Assembly: GCA_017620975.1 (NCBI GenBank) | Contig: JAGAUD010000003.1 | Span: forward strand, 1-35,431 | Direction: 5' to 3' | Source of the DNA: Lachnospiraceae bacterium | Lineage (GTDB): Bacteria > Bacillota_A > Clostridia > Lachnospirales > Lachnospiraceae | Length of the DNA stretch: 35,431 nt | Shown: piece after piece, positions 1 to 6,989 of the stretch | Position numbering within the stretch: the stretch's first letter is position 1 | Layout of the letters: every line of letters begins with the position of its first letter | Position numbers and translations under genes: made by a program | The notes under the pieces: generated by a model | Databases searched by the model: none | The model's input: only the letters and a program-made list of their open reading frames with translations | Told to the model about the DNA's origin: nothing

Positions 1-2
1 AA

Positions 3-926
3 GTATGGAATGCATCCCGATTTATCATGATGAATATGGATACCGCTGCTGCAGCAGGCAGAGAGATTACCCTTCCGGGCGAAGGAGAACTGCAGCCGGT
101 TGACAAGTGGATTCTTTCCAAACTGAATACTTTGGTAAAAGAAGTAACCGACAACATGGACAGCTTTGAGCTTGGTATCGCTGTTCAGAAGGTATATGAC
201 TTTATCTGGGATGAGTTCTGCGACTGGTATATCGAGATGGTTAAACCTCGTCTGTACAACACAGATGATACAGCCAGCCAGAATGCGGCACTTTGGACCT
301 TAAAGACCGTCCTTATTGATGCACTGAAGCTGCTTCATCCGTATATGCCGTTCATTACAGAAGAAATCTTCTGCACACTGCAGAGTGAAGAGGAATCCAT
401 CATGATCAGCACCTGGCCTGTATATCAGGAGGAGAGAAGCTTCCAGAAGGAAGAGAAGGATATTGAGATCATCAAGGGCGCTGTAAGAGGCATCCGTAAT
501 ATCAGAAGCGAGATGAACGTAGCACCCAGCCGCAAGGCAAGTGTATATGTTGTCAGCGAAGATGAGGTGATCTTAAATACTTTTACCAAAGGTAAGCTGT
601 TCTTTGCATCCCTGGCTTATGCAAGCGATGTAACCATGCAGAAAGATAAGACCGGTATCGCTCAGGATGCAGTATCTGTAGTGATTCCCGGTGCTACCCT
701 GTATATGCCCTTTGCAGATCTGGTAGATATTGCACAGGAAATTGCCCGTCTGGAAAAGGAAGAGAAGCGTCTGCAGGGAGAGCTTGCACGTGTAAACGGC
801 ATGCTTTCTAATGAAAGATTCATTTCCAAGGCTCCGGAAGCTAAGATTGCGGAGGAGAAGGAGAAGTTGGCTAAGTATACGCAGATGATGGAGCAGGTTA
901 GCAACCGTCTGGCACAGTTGAGATAA
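3..926 (+). CDS. valS: Valyl-tRNA synthetase, C-terminal part (5' end outside window)
   Basis: This is the 3' part of a class I aminoacyl-tRNA synthetase that charges tRNA-Val in the cytoplasm. The reading frame is open to the window edge, and the first residues (VWNASRF) match the conserved segment after the catalytic core in ValRS. The first internal ATG at 27 is therefore not the real start. The remaining ~307 residues hold the helical anticodon-binding domain (PYMPFITEEIF is typical) and then a charged C-terminal coiled-coil arm (ARLEKEEKRLQGEL...) that is characteristic of ValRS and contacts the tRNA elbow. The gene ends in TAA and is followed by a hairpin. Family identity is clear; the catalytic HIGH and KMSKS motifs lie outside the window. 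Confidence 0.95.
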   Translation, partial: VWNASRFIMMNMDTAAAAGREITLPGEGELQPVDKWILSKLNTLVKEVTDNMDSFELGIAVQKVYDFIWDEFCDWYIEMVKPRLYNTDDTASQNAALWTLKTVLIDALKLLHPYMPFITEEIFCTLQSEEESIMISTWPVYQEERSFQKEEKDIEIIKGAVRGIRNIRSEMNVAPSRKASVYVVSEDEVILNTFTKGKLFFASLAYASDVTMQKDKTGIAQDAVSVVIPGATLYMPFADLVDIAQEIARLEKEEKRLQGELARVNGMLSNERFISKAPEAKIAEEKEKLAKYTQMMEQVSNRLAQLR

Positions 927-948
927 GAATAGAAAATAACCTATGCAG

Positions 949-983
949 AAAAGAGGCCTCACTACACGTGAAGCCTCTTTCTA
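949..983 (+). terminator. Putative intrinsic terminator after valS
   Basis: An 8-bp stem (AAAGAGGC at 950-957, GCCTCTTT at 973-980) with an inner TCA/TGA pairing sits 23 bases after the valS stop and ends in a short T-run. The T-run is weak (TTTC). The same DNA forms the last codons of the AraC remnant on the opposite strand. Confidence 0.55.
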
Positions 984-1130
984 TATTCCGCCGGAGTTAC
1001 CTCATACTTCTGCGCAAAGCTCTTATAAAACCATGACAGATTCTCAAACCCACACTCATAACAGACATCCGTCACATTCGGATTGCTGATAATGCTTTCC
1101 ATTGAAAATGCCGGAAAACTATGATAAAAT
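962..1130 (-). pseudogene. AraC-family regulator, C-terminal remnant
   Basis: Read on the minus strand, the bases up to the TAG at 962-964 encode a segment with NVTDVCYECGFENLSWFYKS followed by VTPAEYR. These are the second helix-turn-helix and the terminal signature of AraC/XylS DNA-binding domains. The last ~50 codons are well preserved. Further upstream (to about 1200) the frame stays open, but similarity to the first helix-turn-helix fades, and no sensor domain or start codon is present because the phosphatase gene begins at 1213. It is most likely a 5'-truncated leftover of a deleted regulator. A promoter for the rightward genes now lies inside it. The family call is firm; the exact 5' boundary is a guess. 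Confidence 0.75.
1102..1130 (+). promoter_or_regulatory. Predicted promoter for phosphatase/Nudix pair
   Basis: TTGAAA (1102-1107), a 17-base spacer and TAAAAT (1125-1130) fit a housekeeping sigma factor promoter about 80 bases before the phosphatase start. It lies inside the AraC remnant. This is a sequence match only. Confidence 0.45.
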
Positions 1131-1212
1131 TTCACTTGATTGGTACAGGCAGAAGAAAGCTGAACATATTTCGGGATTGTAAGGCGAACGGAGAAAAGCG
1201 AGGAATACAGAT

Positions 1213-1944
1213 ATGAAATTATTAATTATCAGACATGGAGATCCTGATTACAGTATAGACTCTTTGACAAAAAAAGGCTGGAGGGAAGTAGAGTATCTTT
1301 CAGAGAGGCTGGTAAAGCTGGATGTCAAAGATATCTATGTATCCCCTCTGGGAAGAGCAAAAGACACGGCTTCCTGTACACTGAAAAAACTGGGCAGGAC
1401 AGCGCAGGAGAAAGAGTGGTTGAGAGAATTTGCTCCTCAGATTTGGCGTCCCGATGTACCGGAGAGGAAGAAGAATGCCTGGGACTGGCTGCCCCAGGAC
1501 TGGGCTGTGCAGGAACAGTTTTATCATTATGATCAGTGGTGGAAATGTGATGCCATGAAGGAGGGCGAAGTAAAGCAGGAATATGACTGGGTAACGGCGG
1601 GCTTCGATGAAGTGCTGGCAGAACATGGTTATGTCAGAGAAGATCATTTCTATAAGGCAGAAAAAGCCAACAATGATACGCTGGTATTCTTCTGCCACTT
1701 CGGATTAGAATGTGTACTTTTAAGTCATCTGCTCAATATTTCACCAATGGCATTATGGCATGGTGCCTGTGCGGCACCTACCTCAGTGACTACTGTAGTG
1801 ACAGAGGAGCGAAGGAAAGGAATCGCGTACTTCAGGATGAGCTCCTTTGGTGACACTTCCCATTTGTATGCAAATGGTGAGGAACCGGCTTTTGCGGCCA
1901 GATTTTGCGAGTGTTATGATAATGAAGAAGAAAGGCATGATTGA
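1213..1944 (+). CDS. Histidine phosphatase (phosphoglycerate mutase-like) family protein
   Basis: This 243-residue protein belongs to the histidine phosphatase superfamily, whose members transfer phosphate through a phosphohistidine. The catalytic RHG motif is at residues 7-9, right after the first beta strand, and the second conserved histidine is in FFCHFG near residue 160. The middle is rich in tryptophan (WRPD, WDWLPQDWAV, WWKCD), so it is not a plain phosphoglycerate mutase. It resembles the small-molecule or sugar-phosphate phosphatase branch, but the substrate cannot be read from sequence. The start is supported by a GAGGAA site 8 bases upstream. The Nudix gene follows with only 2 bases between stop and ATG, so the two are surely cotranscribed, suggesting a joint role in nucleotide or metabolite clean-up. 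Confidence 0.85.
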   Translation: MKLLIIRHGDPDYSIDSLTKKGWREVEYLSERLVKLDVKDIYVSPLGRAKDTASCTLKKLGRTAQEKEWLREFAPQIWRPDVPERKKNAWDWLPQDWAVQEQFYHYDQWWKCDAMKEGEVKQEYDWVTAGFDEVLAEHGYVREDHFYKAEKANNDTLVFFCHFGLECVLLSHLLNISPMALWHGACAAPTSVTTVVTEERRKGIAYFRMSSFGDTSHLYANGEEPAFAARFCECYDNEEERHD

Positions 1945-1946
1945 TT

Positions 1947-2975
1947 ATGGCAGAAAATAAGGTGGGTATCAGTACGCTGTGCTATATTGAATGGGACGGA
2001 CAATACCTGATGCTGCACAGGACGGTTAAGAAAAATGATGTGAACAAAGATAAATGGATCGGTGTGGGCGGTCACTTTGAAGCAGGGGAAAGCCCGGAAG
2101 AGTGCGTGCTTCGTGAAGTAAGGGAAGAAACAGGCTATACCCTGACTTCCTACCGCTATCGAGGGATTGTAACGTTTGTATCCGGTTCCGGAGAGATTGA
2201 GTATATGTCTCTTTTTACAGCAGATGGTTTTGAGGGAGAGCCCATTGAATGCGATGAAGGGGAACTGGAATGGGTGCCTATCGAAAAGGTGTGGAGCCTG
2301 AACATCTGGGAAGGCGACAAGATCTTTTTCAGGCTGCTGGATGAGGAGATTCCTTTTTTCTCACTGAAGCTGGTCTATGACGGATGTGGGAAACTGGTAG
2401 ATGCTTCTCTAAATGGCAAGCCTATGGAGTTGTTTGATATTTTAAACGAAGATGGCAGCAAAAGCGGTATTGTAAGAGAACGGGGCGTGGCCCATAGAGA
2501 GGGAAGTCTGCACCCTACGTCCCATGTCTGGATTGCCAGAGAGGTGGAGCCACAGAGATTCCAGCTTTTATTGCAAAAGCGCAGCGAACATAAGGATGCT
2601 TATCCGGGGTGCCTGGATATTTCTTCAGCCGGTCACGTCAGTGCAGGAGATGATTACCTGGAGTCTGCTGTTCGTGAAATGGCGGAAGAACTGGGAATCT
2701 ATGCCAATCCTCAGGATCTTGAGGAGGTTGGTCAACGTCATGTTTATCATGAGACGGAATTTTATGGAAAGCCTTTCAGAGACCATGAGATCAGTAAGAT
2801 ATATTTGTATTGGAAGCCGGTGGAAATAGAGGCACTTACCCTTCAGGAGTCTGAGGTGGAAGCAGTAGTCTGGATGGATTATAAAGATTGCCTTAGAATC
2901 ATTAAGGACCAGTCGGTGAAGAACTGTCTGATGGAAGAGGAAATACGGATGATCGGTGACTATCTGGGGATATAA
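1947..2975 (+). CDS. Tandem Nudix hydrolase (MutT-like plus IDI-like domains)
   Basis: This 342-residue protein carries two Nudix domains. The first (about residues 5-135) has a full Nudix box from G42 to Y64 (GHFEAGE, then REVREETGY) and looks like MutT/8-oxo-dGTP diphosphatases. The second (about 160-342) begins like the isopentenyl-diphosphate isomerase/YfcD branch (ELFDILNEDG, KRSEHKDAYPG). Its box at 229-251 keeps REMAEELG but has Asp where the first Glu is expected. Both domains are probably metal-dependent diphosphate hydrolases; substrates are unknown. A TTG at 1941 overlaps the phosphatase stop, but the ATG at 1947 lies 10 bases after AAAGG and is preferred. The fusion is uncommon compared with single-domain Nudix proteins of 140-180 residues. 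Confidence 0.85.
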   Translation: MAENKVGISTLCYIEWDGQYLMLHRTVKKNDVNKDKWIGVGGHFEAGESPEECVLREVREETGYTLTSYRYRGIVTFVSGSGEIEYMSLFTADGFEGEPIECDEGELEWVPIEKVWSLNIWEGDKIFFRLLDEEIPFFSLKLVYDGCGKLVDASLNGKPMELFDILNEDGSKSGIVRERGVAHREGSLHPTSHVWIAREVEPQRFQLLLQKRSEHKDAYPGCLDISSAGHVSAGDDYLESAVREMAEELGIYANPQDLEEVGQRHVYHETEFYGKPFRDHEISKIYLYWKPVEIEALTLQESEVEAVVWMDYKDCLRIIKDQSVKNCLMEEEIRMIGDYLGI

Positions 2976-3266
2976 GTATTTGGAGGCTCAGTGTATCTGG
3001 AAGAGAGCCGGATGCAAAAGGCTCAAATTCTTTTAGAAAGAAAGTTAAGGTTGAAGAGAGCAGCGTCATCACGATAAAATGTAAGGAGCAGTGCAGTTTT
3101 ACTGCAAGTTAGAAAGGAAACGGGAAGGAGAGCTTATTTTATGATGAGGTATGTTATGGTTGCGTAGCACTGGCTATTGCAACGTAATCAGGTAACGATT
3201 CAGGAACTGGATGAATTTGCTATAGCCATTGCGAATCCTGAGCAAAAATAATTTCGGGAGGCAATC
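2976..3266. other. Intergenic region with hairpins and a short coding-like remnant
   Basis: No gene is convincing here. A weak GAGCC/GGCTC hairpin followed by TTTT at 3005-3034 may end the Nudix transcript. At about 3157-3184 a 10-bp stem (GTTGCGTAGC with GCTATTGCAAC, one bulge) is seen. Bases 3170-3252 form an open plus-strand stretch ending in TAA (LLQRNQVTIQELDEFAIAIA...) without a start, which looks like a decayed C-terminus of unknown origin. Confidence 0.3.
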
Positions 3267-3590
3267 ATGGGCTATAGAAGAGCAGAAGAGATTCTGCCGA
3301 GAGAAGTAATAGAATTGATCCAGCAGTATGTAGATGGCGAGAATATTTACATTCCCAGAAAGGAAAAGCAGCGTCATGGCTGGGGGCAGAAGACTGCTAT
3401 CAGGGAAGAAATCGAGAGTCGAAATGCAGATATTTTTAAAGGATATCAGGATGGAATGTCCGTTCAGGAATTATCTGCAAGCTATTTTCTGTCCGTAAAG
3501 AGCATACAGCGGATCATCAGACAATTAAAAATGGAAGAGCATCCTTGTCCTCCCGACACAAAGGGAGATAAAGGACAAGATGTGCAGTAA
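3267..3590 (+). CDS. CD3324 family protein, small HTH protein
   Basis: This 107-residue protein matches the CD3324 family of Clostridia. It has an N-terminal LPREVIELIQQYVDGENIYIP signature (about residues 10-30), a WGQKT segment, and a C-terminal helix-turn-helix (about 63-90, VQELSASYFLSVKSIQRIIRQ) of the kind that reads out small resolvase-like or Mor-like DNA targets. It is probably a DNA-binding regulator, but no family member I know has an assigned target. A GGGAGG site sits 6 bases before the ATG. Its last 11 bases overlap the start of the DUF1062 gene, so the two are translationally coupled, a pairing worth noting when assigning function. Confidence 0.75.
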   Translation: MGYRRAEEILPREVIELIQQYVDGENIYIPRKEKQRHGWGQKTAIREEIESRNADIFKGYQDGMSVQELSASYFLSVKSIQRIIRQLKMEEHPCPPDTKGDKGQDVQ

Positions 3591-4209
3591 CAGAAAATAT
3601 GAATATCGGATAGAACCTGCGGCAGCTTTTGAAATCCTGCGCAATTGCGCGGGATGCGGCAGAAAAACGGAATATTGCAGTACGGGGAACTTTCGGGTCA
3701 ATGCCAATGGCAGGAAAGTGGATGTGTGGCTGATCTATCAGTGCAAAAAATGCCGCCACACCTGCAATCTGACAGTGTATGAGCGAAGAAATCCCACGAC
3801 AATTCCACAGAAAGAGTATGAAGCATTCCTTCGTAATGACCCGGACCTGGCGGAGGCTTACGGCAGGAGCAGGGAGTTCTTTCTGAAAAACCGGGCGGAG
3901 CTTGCGGTGGGAGAGCAGGAATACATATTGATTTCCCTGCAAGACGCAAACAGGCAGGAAACATTTGCAGAATTGTCAGAGGCACTTTTTCCCCAATTAC
4001 CCCCTTCGCAGCTGCAGGCAGGGGATGTAATTGTGCTGCAGGATTCTTACAGCTGCAGAGTTCGCCCGGAAAAGGTGCTGGCAAGATTGACAGGTCTGTC
4101 GGTGAGCAGGATTCGAAAGCTGGAAAAGGAAGGATTTCTGGCAATAGAAACGGATTATGCACAGCGAAAGAGTATGATCCAAATTCTGCTTGCATTTGTC
4201 GGAAAGTAG
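3580..4209 (+). CDS. DUF1062 domain-containing protein
   Basis: This 209-residue protein of the DUF1062 family has an N-terminal zinc-ribbon-like part: CAGCGRK near residue 23 and CKKCRHTC near 56 give two CxxC pairs. Between them is the hallmark FRVNANGRKVDVWLIYQC stretch. The C-terminal third has a helical DNA-binding-like segment (VLARLTGLSVSRIRKLEKEGFL), which hints at a regulatory role; this is inference, as the family is uncharacterised. The ATG overlaps the CD3324 gene by 11 bases and is preceded by AAAGGA. A promoter for the next short transcript lies at the end of this gene. Confidence 0.85.
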   Translation: MCSNRKYEYRIEPAAAFEILRNCAGCGRKTEYCSTGNFRVNANGRKVDVWLIYQCKKCRHTCNLTVYERRNPTTIPQKEYEAFLRNDPDLAEAYGRSREFFLKNRAELAVGEQEYILISLQDANRQETFAELSEALFPQLPPSQLQAGDVIVLQDSYSCRVRPEKVLARLTGLSVSRIRKLEKEGFLAIETDYAQRKSMIQILLAFVGK

Positions 4210-4218
4210 GGGTATAAT
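4190..4218 (+). promoter_or_regulatory. Predicted promoter of the leader-peptide transcript
   Basis: TTGCAT (4190-4195), a 17-base spacer and TATAAT (4213-4218) form a near-consensus promoter at the end of the DUF1062 gene. The start would be near 4225, about 23 bases before the 15-codon ORF. Confidence 0.6.
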
Positions 4219-4247
4219 AAGCCCATCTCAATAAAAGGAGCCACAAG

Positions 4248-4295
4248 ATGAGCAAGATTCAGTTAATTAAACTGAACAGGGACGACGATAGATAG
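4248..4295 (+). CDS. Possible 15-residue leader peptide
   Basis: An ATG with a strong AAAGGAG site 7 bases upstream opens a 15-codon frame (MSKIQLIKLNRDDDR) ending in TAG at 4293-4295. The stop codon touches the first base of a 9-bp hairpin. A second hairpin that excludes the first, and then an intrinsic terminator, follow. This is the layout of leader peptides that control attenuation of downstream genes, here an alcohol dehydrogenase and a MATE exporter. The peptide has no homology I recognise, and the charged run RDDDR at its end might be a stalling sequence; this is inference. It could also be a chance ORF on a small RNA. Confidence 0.4.
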   Translation: MSKIQLIKLNRDDDR

Positions 4296-4347
4296 CGTTT
4301 GTAGCTGTGAACTTTCGCAGGTACAAACGCTTATTGTGTTGTACCTG
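4295..4347 (+). promoter_or_regulatory. Two mutually exclusive hairpins of an attenuator-like leader
   Basis: Hairpin A pairs GCGTTTGTA (4295-4303) with TACAAACGC (4322-4330), 9 bp without mismatch. Hairpin B pairs CAGGTACAA (4318-4326) with TTGTACCTG (4339-4347), also 9 bp without mismatch. Both need 4322-4326, so only one can form. This is read directly from the bases; a regulatory switch is inferred. Confidence 0.5.
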
Positions 4348-4375
4348 TGTGGGATGGCTTATGATACAAGGAATA

Positions 4376-4421
4376 AGAGACCACATTGGTAAGGGAAGAG
4401 TTGCCGATGGGGTCTCTTTTT
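4376..4421 (+). terminator. Strong intrinsic terminator before the alcohol dehydrogenase promoter
   Basis: A stem of about 16 bp (AGAGACC at 4376-4382 with GGTCTCT at 4411-4417; the inner part CATTGGTAA with TTGCCGATG, some G-U pairs) closes an 8-base loop and ends in five T. It would end the transcript that starts near 4225, giving an RNA of about 200 bases. Confidence 0.75.
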
Positions 4422-4449
4422 GTATACCGAAATAAAACACTTATCCGGG

Positions 4450-4479
4450 TTGACCTCAAAGGCACTTAAGTTTTATAAT
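4450..4479 (+). promoter_or_regulatory. Predicted promoter for adh-MATE operon
   Basis: TTGACC (4450-4455), 18 bases, TATAAT (4474-4479), placed 28 bases before the start codon of the dehydrogenase and just after the terminator. The downstream operon can thus be expressed without readthrough. Confidence 0.6.
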
Positions 4480-4506
4480 AGTATACGTGCGTTAGGAGGA
4501 AATGAC

Positions 4507-5550
4507 ATGTTGGCATATACCTATGTAGAAAAAGGAAAATTTGAACTGCTTCAGAAACCCAAACCGGTAATAATAGATGAGAAAGATGCCATTGTAAGAG
4601 TCACGCTTGCAAGTATCTGTACCAGTGATCTTCACATCAAGCATGGCTCTGTACCACGTGCAGTCCCGGGTATAACAGTGGGACATGAGATGGTAGGTAT
4701 TGTGGAAAAGGTGGGAAGCGAAGTCACCACAGTGAAGCCGGGGGACCGTGTCACTGTGAATGTGGAAACTTTTTGTGGAGAATGTTTCTTCTGCAAGCAT
4801 GGGTATGTGAATAACTGCACCGATCCGGATGGCGGCTGGGCATTGGGATGCCGCATTGACGGTGGTCAGGCACAGTACGTCCGTGTGCCTCATGCAGACC
4901 AGGGATTGAACAAGATATCGGACAGGGTAAGCGACAGACAGGCACTTTTCGTTGGTGATGTGCTTGCCACAGGTTTCTGGGCGACCAGAATCTCTGAAAT
5001 TAAGAAAGAAGACACAGTCTTGATTATCGGAGCAGGTCCTACGGGGATATGCACCCTGATTTGTGCGATGTTAAAGGAGCCAAAGAGGCTTATCATCTGC
5101 GAGAAAGATGCAGAGCGTATTGCCTTTGTGCGTAAGCATTATCCTCAGGTGATGACCGTAGAGCCTGAGCAGGTAAAGGATTTCGTGAAAGAAAACAGTG
5201 ACCACGGCGGCGCGGATGTGGTGCTTGAGGTTGCAGGAACGGAGGAGACCTTCCGTCTGGCATGGGAATGCGCCAGACCTAATGCAGTGGTGACGATTGT
5301 AGCACTGTATGATGGTCCCCAGATGCTGCCCCTCCCTGATATGTATGGAAAGAATCTTACTTTTAAGACCGGCGGGGTGGATGGCTGTGACTGCGAAGAG
5401 ATTCTGGAACTGATATCTAAGGGGAAAATTGACACAGAGCCACTGATTACCCATACTTATCGGTTGGAGGATATAGAAGCCGCCTATGAATTGTTTGAAG
5501 GAAAGCAAGATGGTGTGATGAAGGTGGCAGTGGAGTGTGAAATACATTAA
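4507..5550 (+). CDS. Zinc-dependent alcohol dehydrogenase (MDR family)
   Basis: This 347-residue member of the zinc-containing medium-chain dehydrogenase family reduces or oxidises alcohols or polyols with NAD(P). Catalytic zinc ligands appear as C38 and the GHE motif near residue 60. The structural zinc lobe is CGECFFCKHGYVNNC (four Cys). The nucleotide-binding fold has GAGPTG near residue 178. A longer frame opens at 4420, but AGGAGG at 4495-4500 points to the ATG at 4507, just downstream of a good promoter. The exact substrate is unknown; the closest types are isopropanol or threonine-like dehydrogenases. The MATE gene follows after 27 bases, so they probably share a transcript. Confidence 0.85.
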   Translation: MLAYTYVEKGKFELLQKPKPVIIDEKDAIVRVTLASICTSDLHIKHGSVPRAVPGITVGHEMVGIVEKVGSEVTTVKPGDRVTVNVETFCGECFFCKHGYVNNCTDPDGGWALGCRIDGGQAQYVRVPHADQGLNKISDRVSDRQALFVGDVLATGFWATRISEIKKEDTVLIIGAGPTGICTLICAMLKEPKRLIICEKDAERIAFVRKHYPQVMTVEPEQVKDFVKENSDHGGADVVLEVAGTEETFRLAWECARPNAVVTIVALYDGPQMLPLPDMYGKNLTFKTGGVDGCDCEEILELISKGKIDTEPLITHTYRLEDIEAAYELFEGKQDGVMKVAVECEIH

Positions 5551-5577
5551 GAGAACAAGATTTGGAGGCAACTTGTG

Positions 5578-6948
5578 ATGCAAGATCAGAATAAAGCAAT
5601 TCTTTTTGAGGAAACCCCGATACCGCAGGCAGTAGCCAAGCTGGCGATCCCAACGATTCTCAGTTCTCTGGTCATGGTAATCTACAATCTGGCAGATACT
5701 TATTTTGTAGGTATGATAAATGATCCTGTGCAGAATGCAGCAGTGACATTGGCGGCTCCGGTTCTGCTTGCTTTCAATGCAGTGAATAACCTGTTCGGTG
5801 TAGGAAGCTCCAGTATGATGAGCCGTGCACTTGGAAGAAAGGATTATGACACTGTGCAGAAGAGTTCAGCTTTTGGTTTTTACTGCGCGCTGATCTGCGG
5901 GATTATCTTTTCTCTGTTTTGTACTATATTTAAGAATCCGCTTCTGAATCTTCTGGGAGCAGATGCTGGTACTTCAGCAGCTACCGCTGAATATATGAAA
6001 TGGACCGTCAGCTTTGGTGCGGTACCGGCGATTCTCAATGTAGTATTGGCTTATATGGTAAGATCAGAAGGTGCTGCGCTTCATGCCAGCTTGGGTACCA
6101 TGAGCGGATGTCTGTTAAACATTATACTGGACCCTGTTTTTATAATGCCATGGGGACTTGATATGGGAGCGGCGGGAGCAGGCCTGGCTACATTCCTGTC
6201 TAATTGCGTAGCATGCATGTATTTCCTGATATTGATCTGGGTGAAGAGAAAAAGAACTTACGTATGTATCAATCCGGCAAAATTTGGCTTTCGTAAGGCT
6301 ATTGTTCTGGGTGTGTGTGGTGTAGGCATTCCTGCGTCTATTCAGAATCTGCTGAATGTAACCGGTATGACGATTCTGAATAATTTTACATCCGCCTTTG
6401 GAGCAGATGCCGTGGCGGCTATGGGAATTTCCCAGAAGATCAACATGGTACCGATGTACATTGCTATGGGAGTATCCCAGGGGATCATGCCGCTTATCAG
6501 TTATAATTATTCCGGCGGCAACCATAAGAGAATGAAAGATACGCTGTTTTTCTCGGCAAAGATCAGCCTTGGATTTTTGGTTGTAGTCAGTGTAGGATAT
6601 TACCTGGGGGCGGGAACATTGATTCGACTTTTTATGGATAATGAGCAGATCGTGGCTTATGGAACAAGATTCCTTCGAGGATTCTGCCTTGGACTTCCTT
6701 TCCTGTGTATGGATTTCCTGGCTGTGGGCGTGTTCCAGGCAGTAGGAATGGGCAGGGAAGCACTGATTTTTGCTATTATGCGTAAGGTTATTCTGGAGAT
6801 TCCTGCGATTTACATTTTGAATGCACTGTTTCCGCTGTATGGGCTGGCGTACTCGCAGTTCGTGGCAGAGGTGGTGCTGGCGGTGGCTGCTGTTGTTGTG
6901 TTGATGCGCTTTTTCCAAAAGATGGAGAAGTCGAAGGAAAACAAATAG
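5578..6948 (+). CDS. MATE family multidrug/sodium exporter (MepA-like)
   Basis: This protein of about 456 residues is very hydrophobic, with roughly 12 membrane helices, and fits the MATE family that exports cationic compounds in exchange for Na+ or H+. Family features include the N-terminal IPTILSSLVMVIYNLADTYF helix with the NxxDTYFVG element and the GVSQGIMPLISYNY segment in the second half, typical of MepA-like members. A GTG at 5575 precedes the ATG at 5578; GGAGG at 5564-5568 serves the ATG well. It lies in the same operon as the alcohol dehydrogenase, downstream of the leader-peptide element, so drug- or metabolite-responsive control is plausible but not shown. Confidence 0.9.
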   Translation: MQDQNKAILFEETPIPQAVAKLAIPTILSSLVMVIYNLADTYFVGMINDPVQNAAVTLAAPVLLAFNAVNNLFGVGSSSMMSRALGRKDYDTVQKSSAFGFYCALICGIIFSLFCTIFKNPLLNLLGADAGTSAATAEYMKWTVSFGAVPAILNVVLAYMVRSEGAALHASLGTMSGCLLNIILDPVFIMPWGLDMGAAGAGLATFLSNCVACMYFLILIWVKRKRTYVCINPAKFGFRKAIVLGVCGVGIPASIQNLLNVTGMTILNNFTSAFGADAVAAMGISQKINMVPMYIAMGVSQGIMPLISYNYSGGNHKRMKDTLFFSAKISLGFLVVVSVGYYLGAGTLIRLFMDNEQIVAYGTRFLRGFCLGLPFLCMDFLAVGVFQAVGMGREALIFAIMRKVILEIPAIYILNALFPLYGLAYSQFVAEVVLAVAAVVVLMRFFQKMEKSKENK

Positions 6949-6989
6949 AAAATTACATGTGAAAAAAGGATTTTAGAGGAGATTATGTG

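Noticed and set aside
2976..3060. GAGCC/GGCTC alternating hairpins considered as a riboswitch
   Set aside because: Arms are only 5 bp, there is no conserved aptamer core, and the T-run is poor.
3517..4255. Minus-strand frames of 141 and 185 codons
   Set aside because: Antisense to the CD3324 and DUF1062 genes, which have family matches, ribosome sites and coupling.
4420..4506. Earlier start for the alcohol dehydrogenase (TTG at 4420)
   Set aside because: It lies inside the terminator T-run and ahead of the predicted promoter; AGGAGG points to ATG 4507.
6115..6918. 267-codon open frame on the minus strand
   Set aside because: Lies entirely within the MATE gene on the other strand; composition (many His, Gln, Ser) is that of an antisense shadow.
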